Positions 47,499-58,600 of a stretch of DNA of 64,000 bases are shown one piece after another. The stretch's first letter is position 1; each line of letters opens with the position of its first letter. Source of the stretch: Phoronis australis (taxonomy: Eukaryota; Phoronida; Phoronidae); the NCBI GenBank assembly GCA_002633005.1, contig NMRA01000067.1, positions 501,025 through 565,024 on the forward strand, in the 5' to 3' direction. The position numbers and the translations under genes are program-made. Under the pieces are notes generated by a model. It did no database searches. It was not told the DNA's origin and worked only from the letters and a program-made list of their open reading frames with translations.

Positions 47499-47574
47499 AT
47501 GGCGCCTCTCGCTGTCATGAAAAGGTCAATGATCCCTCAACAAATACACCGTCTTATATCATATATTGCGTGCG
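47499..47574 (+). other. possible divergent first exon, unsupported downstream
   Basis: ATGGCGCC context, reading MAPLAVMKRSMIPQQIHRLI then SYIAC, closed by a TGCG/GTAAAT donor. It lies 460 bp head-to-head from the fucosidase start, a common arrangement for shared promoters. No later plus-strand exon was found up to the window end, so it may be chance. Confidence 0.2.
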
Positions 47575-47896
47575 GTAAATAGCTAAATTCAGTCATAATC
47601 TTTGAGCGTGAGGGCAAGTGCTGAGGTGCATGTTATTCAGAAGAAATTCGTTCACGAGATACCTCTTAATAATTCTTAGGCTAGAACAATTCCAAAGAAA
47701 CTGCCCATGACGCTGCAGCAAAAAGCTATTATCTGACTGAGCCCAGGCATCTTTAGACATTAAGAACAACGACCAGAGAGCACGGGGAGCGAGCCGAGGG
47801 AAGAGGTGTTGACTCGGAGGCCAGTATTTTCTCCTCAACAGGCACCTTTTCCCAGAGGTGATCGAAGACCCCTGTCATAAATTCACAGTAAAATCC

Positions 47897-48157
47897 CATG
47901 CGCACTCCCAGCCTTCAATATGAGGGGCTCGAATTCCTAACGTTGATGACCTTTTGGTTACAAAATAGCCGGCGGACTAAAAAAAGGCGCACCACTGTGA
48001 ATTGCGCGTTTGTGCTTGTTTATTGGTCTTTTGTCTCATTTCCTCGGACTTTTTGTTTCTCACAGGCGGACCTTTTTGCCCACTTCGCCAAATGGGAGGC
48101 TCGTTCGGGCCCCACGAGCCTCTCCCCCCCCCACCCCCCTGCCGGGATGCGCGCATG
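47897..48157 (+). mobile_element. MITE family A, copy 4, with 5-bp target duplication
   Basis: Left end CATGCGCACTCCCAGCC, right end CCGGGATGCGCGCATG. AATCC lies immediately outside both ends (47892-47896 and 48158-48162). Inside are GAGGGGCTCGAATTCC and AGGCGGACCTTTTTGCCCAC. This copy gives the clearest view of the family's ends. Confidence 0.8.
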
Positions 48158-49195
48158 AATCCATATGGTATTAGCTTAAATTATTTTATTTTAATAAAAC
48201 ACTCTTGGGACACTCTGCAATCGCATTAATCGAAGGTTCGCTTTGCTTGAGCATGTAATGTCAAGATCGCGCATGCGTGAACTATCATTACCCTAAGGAC
48301 ATGAAACTTGGCAAGTTCAATCATCCAAATAATTTTGTTGAAAACAAAGCAAATCACATGTTAATAAAATCATGTAAAATTCAACCAACTTTTATTTTAT
48401 TTTTTTGTTATTTCAACTATCAGAATAGCGACCTCATTCAACAAACGGGTACTTGATTGACCATACGGATGTTCCTCCAATTATGTAACAGTTCCGACTA
48501 AAGGAGAAATTGGGTGACCGAGGGACAATTATAAGAAAATAACTAATTGTACAACGCACAAAAACTTTCACCTGATTACTGATGAATTTTTAAATCCAAG
48601 TTCACCTTACGCATACGCGACCTTAGGACTGAGCACTGAGAATTCCAAGTTGGCAAGCAAAGCAGTTTTTCGTAAAATCCAGTTTTTGCAGCAGTTGTAA
48701 CCAGTGACCAGCTAGCGCTAGTTCGAATTTTCCCTACCAGGGGTCAAAATTTCACTCCCTGGTGAACTGTTTTATTTTCGTGCTGTTGAGTCACTTTACT
48801 GCGTTAACCGGCACCATACGCACGGAATAATTGTCCTGAAATCAAGATCCGTTCACATCCGGAGGAAAAGCACTGGAGCATTCCCAGATGAAAATAAAAT
48901 GAATAACAATTAGCTTCACCTCAGTGAGGATCATTATTTCAACAAAAAAAAACGAAAAACCTAATGAAACAAGACTATAGCATCTTTTTCATCAGTGATA
49001 TTAGTATTTGTGGTAATTCTTTGAAAATGGCATAAGGTACGTGATCAAGACTGCAGAGCTTAGGAGGCCACACTCAGTCGCCCGGGGGCCCGATCACTCA
49101 TATTGACAAGGTGCTCGCATCCGTGTACCAAAAACTACGGTTATGCGTTACTTTTTCAGCAAGTTTCGACAACGCGTAACTCTGACACAACACTG

Positions 49196-49451
49196 CATGG
49201 GCGCACCCAGGGGGGAGGGGGGAGGGGGCTCTAACGAGCCCCTCAATTTGGCGAATTGGGCAAAAAGGTCCGCCTCAATGAAACAAAAAAGTCCGAGCAA
49301 AGTCGACAGGAACTCGGCGCGGATGCACAATTCGTGGGTTTGCCATCCCCCTTTTTTTAGTCCCCGTTAGTATTTTTCTTTTTCTGTAGAAGATCCGCAA
49401 ACCGAAAAATTCGAGCCCCCTATATTTTAGCCTGGGCTGGGTGCGCGCATG
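49196..49451 (-). mobile_element. MITE family A, copy 5 (inverted)
   Basis: The same family read on the other strand: GGGCAAAAAGGTCCGCCTCA near the left and AAAATTCGAGCCCCCTATAT near the right, with ends CATGGGCGCACCC and GGGTGCGCGCATG. No clear target duplication. Confidence 0.75.
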
Positions 49452-49519
49452 ATCAGATAACAAAATGTTTGATTTCAGCTTTCGCCTGACGAAGAGACAC
49501 CAGCAGCATGTGGTATTGT

Positions 49520-49525
49520 TTTATT
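49520..49525 (-). promoter_or_regulatory. candidate FAM234 polyadenylation signal
   Basis: AATAAA on the minus strand 175 nt after the FAM234-family stop codon (49700), a typical distance for a short 3' UTR. Confidence 0.5.
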
Positions 49526-49699
49526 TAAACGTTCATGTATCAAACAAAATAAACTCTTTCGATCATACTTTCGCTATTAACAGACTAGGGGTAGTAGTCT
49601 CGGATCTATCCACGAGGTGTCACGGCGTGCTTGAAGACTGACTAGATGAAGAAATTAGCGTGCGAAGCTCCACAGGCAGGAGACGGAGAAGTGTTCCTG

Positions 49700-52600
49700 C
49701 TACATCCCAGTCCGCGATCGCCAGTGACCGTCACCCCGGCTGCCCATGTAAGACCCCCACTGCTGTTGATCGTGTGGTAGAATCCGGCTGCAACGCTCTC
49801 CTGGAGATAACTGTTGGCTGCATTTGCACTTAATCCTAACCCTGCAAAACATCGGGAGTGTAAACCAGAGATCACCAAAGACGGTGGACCTTTATGTCAG
49901 TGTGTTACGGAACAGAATATTGACTGAATGAAGATTATAAGCGCTGAACAGTACCGTTGCTATGCATTAACCATAATAACAATAATAGCAATAATAATGA
50001 TAATGATAATAATGTGACAGTGCTGTCGGAATTTTGCAAAATAAAGTCCACGAAACGGAAAGGTCATGCATTATGTACTATTCGCGTGGTACCCATTGGC
50101 AGAGGAGCATTTTTTAAGTTGGGGGCTTGAAATTTCCCGTCCTAATGCATGACGTTTAATGAAAATAAACCGGCTGTGTGGTTAAACCACACTCGTGGAA
50201 TGCTTAGAGTTGTGGGTGAATGTGGTCCCTCTCAAAAAATTGAGGGACTGAATACTGAAGCCCCTGGCCGCCAATGTTATCACCATTCTAGATTATCTAT
50301 CATTGCTTGATGTGGAAATGCATAAGTACGTGTGAAATATGTTTCGATAATTACGTCACCCTAAATTCACAGGTATCACCAAAATGGAAGATGAATCAAA
50401 GAAGAAGGAGAAAAAGAAGAAGAGAGGAAGATTGAGAAGGAGTAGAAAATTAAGAAAATACAAAGAAGAAAAAAATAAGGAGAAAAAAAAGACGAAGCAG
50501 AAGAAAGGCCAAACGTTTATTTGAGTAATGTTTCTTTTTAGACATATTTGTCACGTTGTGATCTGCAATTATCGTATACGATCTACGTCAGCCACACTCA
50601 TGTGTCAACCCAACAATCGCCTTTTCCACGCATCATACATTTTGAATAACCTTAGGCCTAGCGGAAGGTAATTGGTCATTCTCAGAGGAGTTCCATGTCT
50701 GGTTCTTCAGAATACAAAAAAGCCGATGAACAGTATCACCGAGGAATTGTTTTGTGAAAATCGTGACAATGTTTTTTAAGCTATTCTGCAGTTTACTTCA
50801 GGTGAGTAGTTATGCTTACATACTAACAAAGTCAGACAAAGCAAACCCCTTTGACGTAAGGTAAATAAAGAGATTACCTGTAAACGGTTAATTGACCCAT
50901 GGGGATATCATAAGGGTTGACGTTTGAAGGATGTGAATGAACGGCGTGTCCGTCTGAGGCTCCCAACGAACCCTGCCGCAACGCCAAACATTCTTTTTGA
51001 ATGGTGTGCACATAGGCGTCACTATCCATGCCAAAGTATTTACCTACAAAAGCACAACATTAACAGTTCCTTACAGAGTTTTTGTTAATAGTATTGAATT
51101 AGAGTAAGAATTCATTATCAGAAATATTCCGAATGGCTTTTAAATCTTTCATGCATGACGGGTATTCGTTCCGCACTGAGATTTTGCGAGGCAGTTGAGT
51201 TCGCGGTTGGCGAGCGCAAAACTGTGTTTTAATGATTTAGTAAAAATACGCTAATGCTCCACTTAGCTTATCTTTATCAAGATAAAATAGAGAACAGTAC
51301 TAAAACACAGTGCATTAAAACAAACTTCACAAACACAGATAACTGCTAGACTAATTACGCCCTGTCTTCACGCTCCTAGCTTGGTATACGACTGTCGTGG
51401 GTCTATACTACTAATCGGAGTGCGTACACAGGTAGAGTCGTATACGAAGTCGTACGAGATAATCGGAGTGCCGGTGCTGACAGCGGTCCAAAGACACACA
51501 TGACTGAAAAATGGGCGGAATGTGTAGACAAGGTTTTACTGCTGATAAAAGGAACGATTGAGACAGATTTGCTCTGTTCATGAATGAAAGCACTCACTAT
51601 TTTTGCTAAATCTCGCCGTTTGGTTTTTCATTTTCTGATCTACACATTCTTGATCCTTGGGAAATAAAGCTTTCACTTTCGTAGGATAGAACCAGTACGT
51701 GGCGAATATGACATCCATACTGTGATTGTATTCTGGATGATTGACATCTAATGTGGGCGGAGCAAGCGTTCCTGAAACGAAAAATGGCCTTCTTGCAGGA
51801 GGTGGTTACTAATTTCTGCGCAACAGAAGTTAGGCTCCGTGATAAGGAACGCTGTTAAAAAACGTGTATTTTCACCAGTTTCAACTATATGCTCCCGAAA
51901 TTCAAACAAAAGTTTTTGAAATCTCTGTAAAATTGAACGATCCAGGCAACAACGGTGCTCATTTTAACGAACTGATTTCAATGTAATAATTTTTAATTAG
52001 AGAGGTTTCGTTAATTTAAACATATGAAAAATGTTCCTTAAGTCAAAATCAACATAAGACGTGTTCTGATGTCAAAAATGTGAACTTTTTCGCATATTTG
52101 CTCTGCTAAAGCAAAGTCGTATTTGTTTGAATTGAAATTGGTTACAATGAATCACTGAGAACTGTCCTAACGCGCCATGGCAAGCAGCTTAGTGGGCGTG
52201 GTCTGAAGCAATAACAAGCAGCTGAATGGGCGTGGTCTGTAGCAAGAACAGACCCGTTCTTCTTTAGCCTAGATAACAGTTCTAATCTGAGTAGAAAAAA
52301 GAGGAACAAGGTCGGAGCTATTTTATAAAACTAAATGTTTTAAATCAAAGTTTGGTTTTTGATACAAGACGAAAGTTTATTGGTCCTTCCCTTTAAGTTT
52401 CATATAATGGAATGAGATACCTGTAGAAAGAAGTCTTTGTATTCCACTGTCATCGTGAGGTCCTATGTGCCGTCTGTGTCTTGCGCGGTGCATTCGTTTC
52501 AAAATCTTCAACTTAGTTGTTTGGAAACTAGAATCAGTCTTTTTCACGGCGCGTCTTTGTCTACGGTTCTGGTTAAGGAAATCGTAACTTCTAGGTGCGT

Positions 52601-55600
52601 AAACACCGTCCCTCTCCCAGTCACGTGGTTTGTCCCTCCTCCAGTCGTCTGGTACGTTGCCACCATTTCTGCCAGTGAGCCAAAGTCCATAATCTGGCTG
52701 CACTTTTCTGTTGTACTGAGAGGAACCGTCCAGGTCGTCTTGCAGATAGGATGAAAGATAATCCTGCTGTGGTAAACTCATAGATTTCCTGTACGGCAAG
52801 TTTTGCCTTTGATACGTAACTGGGAGCCTCAGCTTGGAATTTACGGGGTCGCCATCTTCATTAAAATACCCCGTTGCTGTGTTTTTACCCAGACCAAGGT
52901 AAGATTTCAACGTGTCTTCATCAAGCAGCGACTTAAATCTATTTTTCTTCTTCATGCTGGTGTCATATAATCTGTGAGTATTGGAAGTGTCAGGATTCCG
53001 TCCTAGGTCAGCAAATTGTCCTCTGTTCTTAACAGTCTCCATAGGTAAATCATTCTTTAGCATAGTAGTTTGAGCGGTAGTTTTTCCTTTTGGAGTTTCA
53101 AACGAATCAACTCTGGGAGTCCTGTCGTCATCGTCCTTTTGAGATTCTTGTTCATGTTTACTCAAATAGTCCGTGTAGTACAGGTAATCATTCCAAACAT
53201 CCGGGTGCTTTAAAACGTAATCTAGTGCTTCTTGCGTAGTGTTCACCCACCACCGGTGCTCCACGTCAGTTTTGTTCACTGAAAATGTAAGGTGTACATC
53301 CATGAACTTCGTACTATTGTTGTGTTGCGATGCTTAATTTTCATTATGCGGCCTTGGATTGAGTTGTTCTTGTCAGCCAGTAATGCAATAGATAACGTGC
53401 ACATCACTTCTTACCACAATAATGGTAATGGATAGCAGCACTAAAAATATAATGGCGGCACTCGAATGGCTTCGCCTGTTGTGCTGGGTCAACAACCGGC
53501 TAAGACGACTAATTGGTCTATAAGCCGGAAGTCGTCATCGAGAACCCATCAGAAGCCTTAACCGGTTGACGCGGCGGATCCGGCAAAGACAAGTGCAGCC
53601 GTTGTATTGGAGCGACGTAACTCAGTTACGCTCAGTCACGCTCAGTTACGATATAGTAACGTGGAATTAAAGATGCTTTGTCTCATTAAGATAGTGAATA
53701 TTTAAATTTTTAGCAAGCGCCACCCAGTGACTTCCTGGAGAACTGGTATGTGCGAGTATAAAAGAAACAATTTGCAAATAAATTGCGGTTTTAAAGAAAG
53801 CTGATATTCTTAAAAACATGTGTGAACATATAGAAAAACCTGTAATTCCAAACATTACGCAATCGTTATTTGATCATGGAATAGACAAATAGAAAAACTG
53901 TGTCTTCAGTTGTTTCATTAGGGTAACGGTGCAATATTACCATACTCATTTACATAAAAATAGTCTCGAAAAACGAAACTTTCACGATATTGTAATGGTA
54001 ACTGCTTCTCGGATGGTTTCCGGCACAATGGAGGACCCGGGATTGTTTGTAAATTAATACTTCGTTTGCATATTCACATTTTAATGAGACTGTGTATCTT
54101 TGAATTCATATCTAAAATGTTACTAACGAAAAAAACAGAACAAAAAATCTTTTGGTTTTACATGAGATATTCATCGTTTGCTTACATGAATTATATATTT
54201 CCTTCCCAATACCCGTACTATGTCGGTTGTACACCATAAATGACGTATAGACGTTTGAGTTGAATCGCATCTTACAAAAATCTGCTCTTGTCTGCTCATG
54301 GATTGTGGTCCCTGAAAAATAAAGACGGATGCTTTATACCGGTCGTGGTCCCAGCTAAAACTAAAAACATGAAAATGACGTAATGTTGTAGCTGATTTCG
54401 ACGTCATTTTCTCATTCATTCTTAACATCCATGCGGTTGCGCGTTCATTTGCGTGGTGTGTTTTTTCTGTACTTATTGCGCCAACGACCAGGGCCGAAAC
54501 TCATACACGGGATAAGGTCAGTTGTTGCAAGACATCACGTAGTGACGTGTTTTAATGCGACCTCATTGTTACTATGCAACATATCACTTTTATGCAACTG
54601 GGCCCAGAGTGTTTGGTATCGTTTGATCGTAACATGCAAATGAACCTGACAAGGTCCTGGTAAAACAAGTATAATTGCATAAAAGTGTTTACAGTGCCTA
54701 CAATCGGTTCAACAAGGGCATTTCCTGAAAGTATCCCTCGTTGAACGCGCAGCTAAAGGTCGTGCAGAATATTTTCTACAGCTTTGTGATCAGGCCGGTA
54801 GAAGTGGTAGTCACCACCAAAATTGTGTAAAGCACGAACAGTATATTTGCTTGTCATAAAATTTGTCGTCTGTTTTTCAGTCGGCTTTAGAGCCTTCGTG
54901 ACGGCCGAGTTTTCCAACTGATCATAGACTCTAGATTGGATTTACTGACTGTATCGGTTCTCGCGAGGGTTATTCCCGCAAAGGCTGTTTCAGTAGAATC
55001 AATGGCCTTTGTGTTCAGATTGACAGCACCCATAGCAATTTGCAAAAGAAAGAGAAATTATATTAGCCAAGGGAAACATTACGTCATGCCGTTGGGATCA
55101 TGGACCCTAAGAGCTTACAATGCACAGTATTTGATGGCAAAACGCCTGGATTTTTTATTTTACTTCGTTAAAACCCTAGAGATTTTCTCAGCCGGTACCT
55201 TGTGTGAAGTAAAATTTCTCATTTTCTCTTCCCGAGTGCTTCAAGCAATCAGACAGCCAATACAAGAAGACGTCATTTCCCCTTCCTTCAACACTGATAG
55301 TTAAGGGGGACGCTTGGGAGCCTATGGTGTCCTTAATATATGGCGTCAAAAGCGGGGCACCAGATTTGCCGTCCAGCACCGTCGTCTGCAAATGAAAAAT
55401 AGTAGGATGAGAAACATGGTGCATCGCTTTTGGTATCGGGAAAGGATAGTGTCAATCGTGTGCATATTGTCTTTTAATTCTAATTCGAAATAGTTGTTTT
55501 TCTTAAATTATGTAAAGGAACTGTTGGTTATTGTAAAAATAAACAAAAGTGTTTGGAAACAGTAACTTCACAGAAACCGATTGTCCTAAGGAAATGTTCA

Positions 55601-58600
55601 AATGATTAAATAGCCCCCCCCCCCCCCNAATTCAGCAGATCACGCTCGAAATACGTCATCCTGTTCGTCACTGCCGGTATCATGGAAGAAAGACCTTCCC
55701 GTTATTCTTGTACTTGTTCTCTTATCAACATGTTGAGCTATGCGCAAATGGAAAACATAATTAGACACTGGCAGATCTAGGGTGTCTAAAAGGGAGCGAG
55801 GGCAATGTTCTAAAGAAAAGTGCCCGTGTAGCCTCACGTATGTCATGCTGACGGCGTTTTTGTTATGTCTCGGTGTAGAATGCCCCCTAAGCCCTCCTCT
55901 GTCCTTCGACAATATTTAGCCTTTTCTATTATTTGTTCAATGGTAAACATTATGCATAACAGTTAATCTATGGTGTGGAATTCATATAACACGCCAGATA
56001 GAATGTTTGGTCTGAGGGCAGATATAGAATAAATAAGAGTGTTAAATCTATGAGGCAGATAAGCCGCTTAACCCTGTGCCAATAAAGGGATCATATTTGT
56101 CTTACGGTGGCTTAGCACGACAGTAATATGTAAAAGACAATAATGGGACAATCACGCACGATCGCCTTGGGCGAGAGAGCTCAACCACAAATTACATCAA
56201 TAGAATGTAGGCGTCTCCCGTTAGGAAGGCAGATCTGTCGGCTGTTTTGGAGTTGGGTGATAAGACGTCGGGAGAGCATTTTCATGTGAGTTTCTTATCA
56301 GACAGCGGATCCGACGTCCGATCTACCAACAGATCGCTGCACCGTGTTAGCGCTGTGCTACCGATATGTGTGTATCCGAAACGTCTTACCACGGAATAAA
56401 GATAAACGGGAAACCCAGGACCGTAAGCGTATTTCACCATGAAGTCGGGAACGTCGTCATCGTTGAAATAACCGGCCGATGGCGTGCTGCAAAAGATAGG
56501 GCATTTACACGCTATTAACAGGAAACTGCAAATGCAATGCCCGAGAGGATCGATCGAAGTCATTAGTTTGAACTAGAATCTGATAACGCAGTGCGTGGGT
56601 GTTTGTTGGTAATAACAGTGCAAACATAGACAAGTATTGGAGGCCAAATCGATACTAATTAACTTCCAACTAGTTCCACTCGTCAGTGCCTCGACGATGT
56701 CTTATGCCCTCTTTATTCATTTCAATTTAACGGTAGGTAGCGTCTCCATAGGCGACACGTCCTCAATCATTCTCTCGCCAATTTGGGCATCATATTTCAA
56801 TATGAATTAGTCAGACAAAAGCAGTTAATTTTCGATTTGATTTCAGACCGTGTTACAATGTGTATTGCAATAGGAGCCTCACCTTTTGCAGGATCAGGCG
56901 TCACGTTCTACACATTTATATTGTTTTACCTGATTACAGTTCCTGATTTTGAGTATAGCATGTTATAAATAATAGAAAAAAACATATTTTCATGCTGGCT
57001 GGTTAGAAATTGTCAATAATCCGGACCTTAGAGAAATACCGTAAAGAGAATGTGATTGCGCGACCTACATGTACTTTTCGTTAATATTGATCCATGGCAA
57101 TCATCAAGAAATTTTGTTTGTCAATCCGTGCATAAATCAATGATCCTGGGGAGTAACTTGACAAAAACTCGTCTGAGATTCAAACCGTCACCCCAACATT
57201 GAGAAAATGACCACAAGTTCGTCAGCGCGAAGTCATTCAACTGATAAACACGGCCGGGTAACTGGGCTTGTAGAGGCTCAACCTGAAGCAAGACTCCAAG
57301 TGGTAAAGTTTATTCATAGTTGTTTTAAATTTAAAACGTTGAGAGGTGGATACGCGAAATTAGTGAGGGATTCCTCTAGAACCACACACAGGACGCGTGA
57401 GTTGGTTGTTCCCGCTACGTCAGTCGGGCAGTGGCTAAAGCTTGTGGTAGTTTTAAAAAACGAGTTGATGCTCGTTTTCAAAAAAATCCACCTGAGACTA
57501 GCAAAAATGATGCGGAATTTGTTTTTTCGCTCACTGATTAACAAACTGTGGCACTTCAAACCTTTCTTAACCTTACTCTGGTGCCTTTGTGCAGCTTTTC
57601 AAAAAAAAAACACCAGACTTTGGCTGAAATTAAGCGGGCAGGACTTTTTTAGTCGGTGAGTGCATGTCTTCATTTCCGTCGGGGTAAACACAAGAACCAG
57701 TCATGTTTTTGGTCTAATTAGCCTTCTGTGAAGGCCTTCAAGGGTCTCATCTGTGTGGTTTAATCAGTCTTCCCCAAGCCTTACTCCCTATCAGAAAGTG
57801 ATGTTCTAACACTTTAAGGCCTTATTCAGAAGATTTGAAAGATCTGGAATAAAAATAACGAATCTCATCCACCGTCGTGTCATTAATGGAATTTAAGAAA
57901 AGGTGTTTCTCGGTTACCCATACATCAGAAAATGGTTAGTTCATACTTGTATGATTCTGAGTTTTCAAAGGTCTTCTGCCACAGAATCTTATATGTTGCT
58001 CCGTCGACAGCGAACAAAGATGAATTGAACAGTGGTATAACGATGTCTTCTACTCCGTCTTGGTTCAAGTCCACCAAGACGGGGGGCGTCATTACGCCTT
58101 TGGTGTCGTCGTGCAGGATCTCGGTAGACTACAAATAAAGAAGTATGCAAATCAGCCGGCGAAAAAATTGCATAAAGCGAATGCAGAGTTTTGAAACCGA
58201 GCTATTACAAGAATGCGTCTAGACGTATTTAGTGATTATTCTGTATGGGAACGTGTAATTAGATTTCCAATAGCTAACATACTGAACATTTTGATATCGT
58301 TCAATTTTACAGTTGCGAGTAGTTTGGAATAATGGACCAAACATAAATAAATACGACATTCATTTTTGTCTGCATGGAAAAACGAAAATAGTGCAACTCT
58401 ACCTCATACCTTCTGGATCTTACCGCTGTACAGATCACTCAAAGATATGGTCCACAAAGATCCGCCGTGAGTCTCTCCTCCGGTCCCAAACAAAACCATC
58501 TCGTGTCCATCCGCCAACCGGACTATTTGCGGGGAGTAGTAGGACTCCTTTCTGTCCGGTACTATTACGTCTTGTAAAACAGTACCGTCCTTTCCGCTCA

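Larger units (their letters stand above)
47038..49519. other. intergenic region between the fucosidase and FAM234 genes
   Basis: The first few hundred bases should contain the fucosidase promoter. Two family A MITEs (47897 and 49196, opposite orientations) fill much of the right half. A possible first exon of a divergent gene is at 47499-47574. Otherwise I see no exon with a recognisable domain. Confidence 0.4.

Noticed and set aside
49642-49878. 78-codon minus-strand frame ending CGASHANFFI
   Set aside because: It uses a different frame from the one required by the phase-2 intron. The spliced frame gives a cysteine-rich FAM234-like end with a stop at 49700.
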